Positions 1 to 5,354 of a DNA stretch of 7,195 nucleotides are shown here, piece by piece. The position numbers were made by a program, and so were the translations under genes. Source of the stretch: Clostridiales bacterium (lineage in GTDB: Bacteria; Bacillota; Clostridia; Oscillospirales; Oscillospiraceae); NCBI GenBank assembly GCA_021205375.1, contig JAJPXR010000195.1, forward strand, positions 1-7,195, written 5' to 3'. The notes below the pieces were generated by a model that was not told where the DNA came from, did no database searches, and saw only the letters and a list, made by a program, of their open reading frames with translations. Position 1 is the first letter of the stretch, and each line of letters begins with the position of its first letter.

Positions 1-46
1 CCATGCTACGCATGGTCCCCCTCCCCTTTCAGGGGAGGCGAGGGGG
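1..46 (-). repeat. Inverted, partial copy of the palindromic repeat core
   Basis: Two hairpins lie side by side: CCATG/CATGG (1-5 and 11-15) and CCTCCCC/GGGGAGG (20-26 and 32-38) with loop TTTCA. The second is the reverse complement of the hairpin at 138-156, whose loop is TGAAA, so this is the same core in opposite orientation. It runs off the left edge. With 138-175 it makes an inverted pair around an 85-100 bp AT-richer spacer, like a small non-autonomous palindromic element. No coding content was seen. Confidence 0.55.
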
Positions 47-220
47 ATAGTGCTTACTGGTTTGTCAGCGTATTTGTCCAGTATAGTACAAGTTTTCTGC
101 AAAAAAACTACCGATTGACAACTGACCACCCTTCTTGCCTCCCCTGAAAGGGGAGGTGGCGCGGCGCAAGCCGCGACGGAGGGGTTTCTCAGCCAAGCCG
201 ATGCAAAGAGACCCCCAAAT
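45..220 (+). repeat. Intergenic repeat, copy A (upstream of scfB)
   Basis: About 175 bp that recurs at 1624-1797 in the same orientation. Both copies start with GGATAGTGCTTA, keep a diverged spacer ending in GACCACCC, and then share a nearly identical core with two hairpins. In this copy these are CCTCCCC/GGGGAGG (138-144/150-156) and CGCGGC-GCAA-GCCGCG (160-175), followed by ACGGAGGGGTTT. Weaker similarity continues to CAAAT at 220. The copy ends a few bases before the scfB ribosome binding site. I saw no promoter in it that I would defend. Palindromic repeats of this look are common in gut Clostridia intergenic DNA (from memory, not searched). Confidence 0.75.
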
Positions 221-246
221 CCGATAAATGAGAGAGGAACCGACCT

Positions 247-1605
247 ATGATCCATACCTTTGAAGCCCTGGGCTGTTACATTGCCATGGACGTGGCCAGC
301 GGCGCGGTCCATGTGCTGGACAAACAGACCTTCGACCTGCTGAACCTGGTGGAGCCGCCCATGGGGGAACACTGCCCGCCGGAGATCATCGCCGCCCTGC
401 CCCAGTACCAGCCCCAGGCCCTGGAGGAGAGCTGGCAGGAGCTACGGGAGCTGGCGGCGCAGAAGCTGCTCTTTGAGGAGGAGACTTACATCGACCCCGC
501 CTGGGCGGTGGTGAAAAACACCCCCATCAAGGCCCTGTGCCTGAATGTGGCCCACGACTGCAACCTGCGCTGCAAGTACTGCTTCGCCTCCAAGGGGGGC
601 TACGGCACCGGGCGCAAGCTGATGGACTTCGAGACCGCCAAGCGCGCTATCGACTTTGTGGTGGAAAAGTCCGGCAAGCGCCGGAACATCGAGGTGGACT
701 TCTTCGGCGGCGAGCCGATGATGGCCCTGGACACCTGCAAAAAGACGGTGGAGTACGCCCGCGAGCTTGAAAAGACCCACGACAAGCACTTCCGCTTCAC
801 CATGACCACCAATGGGATGCTCCTGAACGATGAAAACTCCGCCTACTTCAACCAGGAAATGAAAAACTGCGTCCTCTCCCTGGACGGGCGCAAGTCGGTC
901 AACGACGCCATGCGGGTCACGGCAGGGGGCCAGGGCAGCTACGACGTCATCGTCCCCAAGTTCCAGAAGCTGGTGGAGGGCCGGGGCGACCAGGAGTATT
1001 ACGTTCGGGGGACCTATACCCGGGACAACCTGGACTTCGCCCAGGACGTGCTGCACATCTGCGACGACCTGGGGTTCCGCAACGTCTCCGTGGAACCGGC
1101 GGTGGGCAAGCTCGACGACCCCTATGCCATCACCGAGGCGGAGGTCCCCGCCGCCTGCGCCGAGTATGAGAAGCTGGCCCGCGCCCTGGTGGACCGGCCT
1201 GACGTGAACTTCTTCCACTTCAACGTGGATCTGGAGCAAGGCCCCTGCGTCATCAAGCGGATGCGGGGCTGCGGCGCAGGCAACGAGTACGTGGCCATCA
1301 CCCCGGAGGGGGACATCTACCCCTGTCACCAGTTCGTGGGCAACCCGGACTTCCGCATGGGCAACCTCTACGAGGGCACCTTCGACCAGACCATCGCGGA
1401 CAAGTTCGCCGGGGTCAACGTCTACACCAAGCCCACCTGCCGGGACTGCTGGGCCAAGTTCTACTGCTCCGGCGGCTGCTCCGCCTGCAACTACAACGTC
1501 AACGGCGACATCATGGAGCCCAGCCAGGTGGCCTGCGACCTGGAGCGCAAGCGGCTGGAGTGCGCCATTGCCATCAAGGCCATTCGCGCTGGTTTGGCGG
1601 AGTGA
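247..1605 (+). CDS. scfB: SCIFF-peptide radical SAM maturase (thioether cross-link forming)
   Basis: A radical SAM/SPASM enzyme of 452 residues, the usual length for the maturase that installs Cys-derived thioether bridges in the SCIFF (six cysteines in forty-five) precursor peptide of Clostridia. Residues 1-90 form the N-terminal leader-binding region. The radical SAM cluster motif CNLRCKYC places the 4Fe-4S cysteines at C105, C109 and C112, and the SAM-binding GGEP is at 154-157. The SPASM domain carries auxiliary-cluster cysteines C342, C360, C398, C401, C407, C411 and C430, including the CX2CX5CX3C pattern. The ATG at 247 has AGAGGAA at 233-239 at good spacing. The precursor gene scfA normally lies just upstream. 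It is not in the 246 bases shown, which are repeat DNA, so it must lie further left or be absent. Family assignment rests on recognised sequence; cytoplasmic location is inferred. Confidence 0.88.
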   Translation: MIHTFEALGCYIAMDVASGAVHVLDKQTFDLLNLVEPPMGEHCPPEIIAALPQYQPQALEESWQELRELAAQKLLFEEETYIDPAWAVVKNTPIKALCLNVAHDCNLRCKYCFASKGGYGTGRKLMDFETAKRAIDFVVEKSGKRRNIEVDFFGGEPMMALDTCKKTVEYARELEKTHDKHFRFTMTTNGMLLNDENSAYFNQEMKNCVLSLDGRKSVNDAMRVTAGGQGSYDVIVPKFQKLVEGRGDQEYYVRGTYTRDNLDFAQDVLHICDDLGFRNVSVEPAVGKLDDPYAITEAEVPAACAEYEKLARALVDRPDVNFFHFNVDLEQGPCVIKRMRGCGAGNEYVAITPEGDIYPCHQFVGNPDFRMGNLYEGTFDQTIADKFAGVNVYTKPTCRDCWAKFYCSGGCSACNYNVNGDIMEPSQVACDLERKRLECAIAIKAIRAGLAE

Positions 1606-1619
1606 GCTATTCGCTATTA
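1606..1619 (-). repeat. Heptamer array, left arm (2 units)
   Basis: Begins at the base after the scfB stop codon. Read on the minus strand it is AATAGCG then AATAGCT, two units of the heptamer AAYAGCN that also forms the array at 1857-1884, but in opposite orientation. The two arrays bracket repeat copy B. Function unknown. Confidence 0.45.
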
Positions 1620-1623
1620 GCCA

Positions 1624-1797
1624 GGATAGTGCTTATCGTTTTGTCCGGTAGAGTGTAGGTTTTCCACAGAAAACTACCCTTTTGTAACCGACCACCCCTC
1701 TTGCCTCCCCTGAAAGGGGAGGTGGCACGGCGTAAGCCGTGACGGAGGGGTTTCCCGCTGGAATAAGCGACAAGACTGATTCAAAGGGACGACCAAT
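1624..1797 (+). repeat. Intergenic repeat, copy B (downstream of scfB)
   Basis: Second copy of the repeat at 45-220, same orientation. The first hairpin is unchanged (1704-1710/1716-1722, loop TGAAA). The second hairpin is CACGGC-GTAA-GCCGTG (1726-1741). Relative to copy A it has a G-to-A change in the left arm, the matching C-to-T change in the right arm, and a GNRA-type loop kept as GTAA instead of GCAA. That is a compensated base pair and suggests the folded form matters. Unlike copy A it lacks the inverted core on its left side. It fills most of the 324-base gap between scfB and the next gene; 1798-1853 shows nothing I recognise. Confidence 0.75.
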
Positions 1798-1856
1798 TTA
1801 TTAAACTGTTCTGCCCCCCTCTTCTCCGAGCGGTTTCGACATCGTATAGCAAAGCT

Positions 1857-1884
1857 AACAGCTAACAGCCAATAGCTAACAGCT
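1857..1884 (+). repeat. Heptamer tandem array, right arm (4 units)
   Basis: Four contiguous units of AAYAGCY: AACAGCT, AACAGCC, AATAGCT, AACAGCT. Related units occur in opposite orientation directly after the scfB stop codon. No function can be read from the sequence. Confidence 0.65.
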
Positions 1885-1894
1885 CATAAACCAC

Positions 1895-1931
1895 CCCCTG
1901 TCCGCATAGGCTTGGACAGGGGTGATTTTTT
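1895..1931 (+). promoter_or_regulatory. Hairpin with U-run covering a ribosome binding site
   Basis: A perfect 9-bp stem, CCCCTGTCC (1895-1903) with GGACAGGGG (1914-1922) and a 10-nt loop, is followed by TGATTTTTT. It has the look of an intrinsic terminator, with A's on the 5' side and six T's after the stem. Its right arm also contains the AGGGG that is the only plausible ribosome binding site for the TTG start at 1930. It could end scfB-side transcription, sequester translation of the next gene, or both. Confidence 0.5.
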
Positions 1932-2541
1932 GGGCAAACAAACGCGGGTGCGCCTGTGGTCGCTGCCCTCCATGCAGCCGGCCAGGGCCACCCTCCTCAC
2001 CGCCGGGGGCTTCGCCCTGGGCGGGCTGCTGGGGTGCCTGTTCTCCGTCTGCCTCCAGGGGGAAGGCTCCGCCGCGCTGACCGCCTACCTGGAAAGGTAT
2101 CTCGCGCTGGCGGAGGCGAAGGGCGCGGCCCAGCCGGGCTGGTGGGCAGTGAGCTGGCAGGTGCTGCGGGAAGCGCTGGCGGTGGGACTGCTGCGGTTCA
2201 CGGTGCTGGGGGTGCTGCTGGTGCCCCTGGTCATGGGGGCCAAGGGCTTTCTGCTGTCCTTCGCCATCTCCGCCTTCGTCCGCTGCTACTGCTGGCGGGG
2301 ACTGGGAGCGGCGCTGCTGCTGTTCGGCGGACCGGAGTGCTTGCAGGTGACGGCGCTGTTCCTGCTGGCGGTGGAGAGCTGGCTGGGGGCGGAGCGCCGG
2401 GGCCGGGAGCTGCGCGCCGGGGAGGAGCCGTCTGACCTGCGGGTCTACCTGGTCTGTCTGCTGCTGCTGGCTGGGTCGGCAGCGCTGCAAACGCTGCTGG
2501 CCGGGCCGATGGTCCGGGGGCTGACGCTGCTGCTTGGATGA
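1930..2541 (+). CDS. SpoIIM-like integral membrane protein (stage II sporulation protein M family)
   Basis: About 203 residues, strongly hydrophobic, with roughly five membrane segments: one near the N-terminus after a short basic stretch, two closely spaced around the middle, one after the RGL turn, and one at the C-terminus. The central stretch containing VMGAKGFLLSFAISAFV resembles the SpoIIM pattern of a conserved KGF followed by a serine/glycine-rich helix, and the length matches SpoIIM (about 215). In sporulating Firmicutes SpoIIM acts with SpoIID and SpoIIP in the membrane complex that degrades septal peptidoglycan during engulfment. I chose TTG at 1930 because AGGGG (1918-1922) sits 7 bases before it. 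An in-frame TTG at 1912 lies inside the hairpin and lacks a site; ATG at 1972 also lacks one. It is a divergent member, and a generic membrane protein is the alternative. Confidence 0.6.
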   Translation: MGKQTRVRLWSLPSMQPARATLLTAGGFALGGLLGCLFSVCLQGEGSAALTAYLERYLALAEAKGAAQPGWWAVSWQVLREALAVGLLRFTVLGVLLVPLVMGAKGFLLSFAISAFVRCYCWRGLGAALLLFGGPECLQVTALFLLAVESWLGAERRGRELRAGEEPSDLRVYLVCLLLLAGSAALQTLLAGPMVRGLTLLLG

Positions 2542-2582
2542 ATCTTTTTGCAGGAAATCCCGCGCAATAGGCAAAATAACAG

Positions 2583-2611
2583 TTGGAAGTCCCGGCAAAC
2601 TGTGGTATAAT
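2583..2611 (+). promoter_or_regulatory. Sigma-A type promoter of glmM
   Basis: TTGGAA (2583-2588), a 17-base spacer and TATAAT (2606-2611), with an upstream TGG making an extended -10. Transcription would start near 2618, giving a leader of about 70 bases. The leader has two mutually competing short stems: GTTCC/GGAAC (2636-2640/2650-2654) and CGCTCC/GGAGCG (2640-2645/2656-2661). Confidence 0.8.
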
Positions 2612-2686
2612 GATTTGTCATTTGAAGAGGATCACGTTCCGCTCCCTTTGGAACCGGAGCGAATACAGATAGTGGAAGGATTCATT

Positions 2687-4039
2687 ATGGGAAAATACTT
2701 TGGCACCGACGGCTTCCGGGGTGAAGCCAACGTAAATCTGCTGCCCAACCACGCCTATCAAATCGGGCGTTTTCTGGGCTGGTACTACGGTGCGCGGCTG
2801 GGCAAGCACTGCCGCATCGTCATCGGCAAGGACACCCGCCGCAGCGGGTATATGCTGGAGTCGGCCCTGTCCTCCGGCATCATCTGCTCCGGCGGCGACG
2901 CCTATATGATGTGGGTGACCACCACTCCCAGCGTCTCCTACATCACCCGGACAGAGAGCTTTGACTGCGGCGTGATGATCTCCGCCAGCCACAACCCCTT
3001 CTACGACAACGGCATCAAGCTGCTCAACAGCCGGGGCGAGAAGATGGACGAGGACACCATCTGCCAGATCGAAGCCTATATGGACGGCGAGACCCAGCCC
3101 ATCCCCATGGCCAGCCGGGAGAATATCGGCAGCCAATTTGACTTTGAGGCGGGCCGCAACCGCTACACGGGCTACCTGATCTCCCAGGGCATCTACAACT
3201 TCCGGGGCATCAAAGTGGGTCTGGACTGCGCCAACGGCAGCGCCTGGCGCATCGCCCAGAACGTGTTCAACGCCCTGGGGGCCGAGGTGACCATCATGGG
3301 CAACCAGCCCAACGGCACCAACATCAACGACGGGGTGGGCAGCACCCACATTGAGGGTCTCCAGGCCCTGGTGCGGGACAACCACTTGGACGTGGGCTTC
3401 GCCTACGACGGTGACGCGGACCGCTGCATGTGCGTGGACGAGAAGGGCAACGTGGTCAACGGCGACCTGATCCTCTACATCTACGGGCGGTATATGAAGG
3501 AGCGGGGCCACCTGCTGACCAACACTGTGGTCACCACCGTCATGTCCAACTTCGGCCTGTACAAAGCCTTCGACGAGATCGGCATCGATTACGCCAAGAC
3601 CGACGTGGGCGACAAGTACGTCTATGAGTATATGGCCACCCACGGCTGTCGTCTGGGCGGCGAGCAGTCCGGCCACATCATTTTCAGCAAGTACGCCACC
3701 ACCGGCGACGGGATTCTGACCTCTCTGAAGATGATGCAGGCCATGATCGGCTCCAAAAAGACCCTGTCGGAGCTGGCCGCCCCGGTGAAAATTTACCCCC
3801 AGAAGCTGGAGAACGTCCGGGTCAAGAGCAAGCCGGCGGCCCAGAACGACCCGGAGGTGCAGGCGGCGGTGCAGGCCGTGGCCGACGAGCTGGGGGACAG
3901 CGGCCGCATTTTGGTGCGGGAGAGCGGCACCGAGCCGCTGATCCGCGTCATGGTGGAGGCGGAGACCCAGGAGCAGTGCGACGCCTATGTGAAGCGGGTC
4001 ACCGACGTCATCATCGCCAGGGGACACCAGGCGGAGTGA
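2687..4039 (+). CDS. glmM: Phosphoglucosamine mutase
   Basis: Interconverts glucosamine-6-phosphate and glucosamine-1-phosphate, the step feeding UDP-GlcNAc for peptidoglycan; cytoplasmic. The 450 residues match the family length. All four domain signatures of the alpha-D-phosphohexomutase fold are present. The N-terminal GTDGFRG is at 6-12. The phosphoserine loop SASHNP has the catalytic Ser at about 101. The Mg-binding loop is DGDADR (241-246), the sugar-specificity loop GGEQSGH (324-330), and the phosphate-binding loop RESGTEPLIR (411-420). The frame stays open upstream to 2534, but ATG 2687 is preferred: GGAAGGA (2674-2680) precedes it by 6 bases and the promoter lies inside the would-be extension. 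It is transcribed separately from the SpoIIM-like gene. A related phosphomannomutase specificity cannot be excluded from motifs alone, but the SASHNP and GGEQSGH forms fit GlmM. Confidence 0.88.
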   Translation: MGKYFGTDGFRGEANVNLLPNHAYQIGRFLGWYYGARLGKHCRIVIGKDTRRSGYMLESALSSGIICSGGDAYMMWVTTTPSVSYITRTESFDCGVMISASHNPFYDNGIKLLNSRGEKMDEDTICQIEAYMDGETQPIPMASRENIGSQFDFEAGRNRYTGYLISQGIYNFRGIKVGLDCANGSAWRIAQNVFNALGAEVTIMGNQPNGTNINDGVGSTHIEGLQALVRDNHLDVGFAYDGDADRCMCVDEKGNVVNGDLILYIYGRYMKERGHLLTNTVVTTVMSNFGLYKAFDEIGIDYAKTDVGDKYVYEYMATHGCRLGGEQSGHIIFSKYATTGDGILTSLKMMQAMIGSKKTLSELAAPVKIYPQKLENVRVKSKPAAQNDPEVQAAVQAVADELGDSGRILVRESGTEPLIRVMVEAETQEQCDAYVKRVTDVIIARGHQAE

Positions 4040-4125
4040 CCGTGTGCAACGGCGAAAAGCCGCACGCCTGTCATCGGCTGCCGGTTGCTCGCTTCGCATT
4101 GAAAAAAAAACAGAAAATACAAGAC

Positions 4126-4274
4126 ACAGGAGTCTCTGACAAGCGAAGAGGCTCCTGTTCCAAATTTCCAGCGTTGCAGCGAAGGCTGCCGGAAATAGAC
4201 CTCTGGTGATGCGCGCCACAGTTGGGCGGCGGACGTAGTCAGGCCGCAACTGGCAACCAGAACCTTTCAGGTTC
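4126..4274. other. Structured intergenic region, possible RNA element
   Basis: Five consecutive hairpins in 150 bases. H1 is a 12-bp stem 4126-4137/4147-4158 with one G-U pair. H2 is ATTTCC/GGAAAT (4164-4169/4191-4196) enclosing GCAGC-GAAG-GCTGC. H3 is TGGTG/CGCCA (4204-4208/4214-4218). H4 is CAGTTG/CAACTG (4219-4224/4247-4252) with inner CGGC/GCCG. H5 is GAACC/GGTTC (4260-4264/4270-4274). A rival long-range pairing joins CCAG-TTGC (4168-4177) to GCAACTGG (4246-4253). It lies between the glmM stop and the regulator's promoter, so it would be transcribed with glmM or from an unseen promoter. No known RNA family fits convincingly. The rest of the 365-base gap holds a small bulged hairpin (4042-4067), an A-run (4102-4110) and the promoter described separately. 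Confidence 0.35.
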
Positions 4275-4303
4275 GCAATTTCCCCTGTTCGTAACGTTTT
4301 ACG

Positions 4304-4332
4304 TTGACAAATCGGGGGGGAATTGCTATAAT
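4304..4332 (+). promoter_or_regulatory. Perfect-consensus sigma-A promoter of the GntR-type regulator
   Basis: TTGACA (4304-4309), exactly 17 bases, TATAAT (4327-4332), plus a TGC extended -10 element. Start of transcription is expected near 4339. A fully consensus promoter on a regulator gene normally implies repression, which fits the palindromes just downstream. Confidence 0.88.
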
Positions 4333-4335
4333 ATG

Positions 4336-4361
4336 TCTTACATAAGAACATCATACGTATG
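4336..4361 (+). promoter_or_regulatory. Candidate operator: two palindromes at the transcription start
   Basis: TCTTACATAAGA (4336-4347) is a 12-base palindrome around a CA centre, and CATACGTATG (4352-4361) is a perfect 10-base palindrome. Both fall at or just after the expected transcription start, where a bound regulator would block the strong promoter. Autoregulation by the downstream FadR-type protein is inferred from position only. Confidence 0.45.
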
Positions 4362-4404
4362 GATTTCCTGAGCTGGAGACAGGGAGAATGGAGGATAAGA
4401 AAAT

Positions 4405-5145
4405 ATGGCAGATCGACCCACATATTTGAAGAACTTAAAGAGTGAATCCGTCGTCCAGCGCGTCATCAACTGTTTGACCGATGGTATGATCTCCGGGGAA
4501 CTGAAACCCGGCGACAAGCTCCCCACCGAGCCGGAGCTGGCAGCCAATTTCGGCGTAGCCCGCACCTCGGTCCGGGAGGCCACCAAAATCCTCACTTACA
4601 TGGGCGTGCTGGAGAGCCGCCGCTCTGAGGGCACCTTTGTTTCCAGTGGTTTCCAGGAGAGCATGATCGACCCCATGGTTTACGGCATCATCCTGAACCG
4701 GGGCGACGACTTTGACAGCCTGATGGAGCTGCGGGAGCTGATCGAAGTGGGCATTTTGCAGTTGGCCGTCAAGAAAGAGGACCAGGAGGGTCTGGACCTG
4801 GTGAAAAGTCGGCTGGATGAGTTCGAGGCCGCAGTCGCCGGGACGGAAGATGTTGCCCAGGCCGCGTTCCAGGCGGACAACGCCTTTCACGATGCCGTCT
4901 CCGCCCTGTGCAAGAACACCCTGGTCAGCAAAATCGACTCCGTGGTGCGGATGCTGACTTATTCCGTCCGCTGGGAGACGGTGCAGACCATGATCGACAC
5001 CGGACGGGGCGAAGAGTTGCTGGAAGCCCACCGGAAAATTTACGATATGCTGGTGGCAAAGGACCTCCAGCAGATCGACGAGCGCATCCGCAACACCTAC
5101 TTCCTGGACGCTTTGGACCGGGAAGAGGAATCAGACAAAACCTGA
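4405..5145 (+). CDS. GntR-family transcriptional regulator, FadR/FCD subfamily
   Basis: 246 residues. An N-terminal winged helix-turn-helix (about 14-80) carries the GntR signature around GDKLPTEPELAANFGVARTS (36-55) followed by VREA. A helical FCD ligand-binding domain follows (about 105-235). FCD proteins usually bind a metal through one Asp and three His. Here D158, H162 and H209 are visible, but the expected last His near residue 231 seems replaced by Thr or a neighbour, so metal or ligand binding may differ. ATG 4405 has GGAGG at 4390-4394, ten bases upstream. The regulator stands alone: glmM upstream has its own promoter and the genes downstream run the other way. Effectors of this subfamily are typically small organic acids; the one here cannot be named. 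It is probably a self-controlled repressor, judging by the palindromes at its promoter. Confidence 0.85.
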   Translation: MADRPTYLKNLKSESVVQRVINCLTDGMISGELKPGDKLPTEPELAANFGVARTSVREATKILTYMGVLESRRSEGTFVSSGFQESMIDPMVYGIILNRGDDFDSLMELRELIEVGILQLAVKKEDQEGLDLVKSRLDEFEAAVAGTEDVAQAAFQADNAFHDAVSALCKNTLVSKIDSVVRMLTYSVRWETVQTMIDTGRGEELLEAHRKIYDMLVAKDLQQIDERIRNTYFLDALDREEESDKT

Positions 5146-5196
5146 GGCTCCCTTTCATCCGGTGTGAGGTGTCTCTGAAAAAGAGTAAATAAAGAA

Positions 5197-5229
5197 ACGC
5201 CCATATCCCGTATATGGGTGTTTTTCTTT
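5197..5229 (+). terminator. Intrinsic terminator after the GntR-type regulator (probably bidirectional)
   Basis: Ten-pair stem 5197-5206 with 5212-5221 (one G-U pair), loop CCCGT, followed by TTTTTCTTT. The upstream side is A-rich, so the opposite strand also has a T-rich tail and leftward transcription from the AT-rich genes could stop here too. Confidence 0.85.
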
Positions 5230-5318
5230 GGATAAACCACGTATATTGTGGTTTCATGTAGTTTTCTAACACTCTATTTTGTCGCTTGCCACTTGTTTGT
5301 CGCTTAAATGTACTAAAA

Positions 5319-5348
5319 GCCGCTTACCGATATTGCACGATAAGCGAC
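5319..5348 (-). terminator. Weak intrinsic terminator of the leftward DUF262-methyltransferase operon
   Basis: On the minus strand GTCGCTTA pairs with TAAGCGGC (eight pairs, one G-U), followed by TTTT (complement of 5315-5318). It lies just beyond the DUF262 stop codon. The U-run is short, so it may be leaky, backed by the stem at 5197-5221. On the plus strand a second GTCGCTTA (5299-5306) can pair perfectly with 5341-5348 instead. Confidence 0.5.
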
Positions 5349-5354
5349 TTTATA

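Noticed and set aside
1..246. Search for the scfA peptide gene upstream of scfB
   Set aside because: No short frame with several cysteines and a ribosome site is present; the sequence is palindromic repeat and AT-rich spacer.
442..1329. Long antisense open frame over scfB (and a similar one over glmM at about 2618-4423)
   Set aside because: These come from GC-rich third positions of the true genes; they lack ribosome sites and give low-complexity, His/Val/Ala-rich or Arg-rich translations with no recognisable domain.
2534..2686. N-terminal extension of glmM by 51 residues
   Set aside because: The extension overlaps the previous gene's end and contains the promoter; the family N-terminus (MGKYFGTDGFRG) starts exactly at 2687 behind a good ribosome site.
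4042..4067. Hairpin after the glmM stop as a terminator
   Set aside because: Nine pairs with a 3-base bulge and no following T-run; it does not meet the pattern of an intrinsic terminator.
4126..4158. 12-bp hairpin as the glmM terminator
   Set aside because: The stem is strong but is followed by TCCAAATTTCC rather than a T-run; the A-run on its left is eight or more bases away, so neither strand gives a canonical terminator.
4146..4230. M-box-like words (GAGGCTCCTGT, CTGCC, GGAAA, GCCA...GGG) in the order found in magnesium riboswitches
   Set aside because: The GAGGCTCCTGT is fully used in a local 12-bp hairpin with the upstream arm, the conserved 3' pairing partner is missing, and the downstream gene is a regulator with its own promoter after the element.
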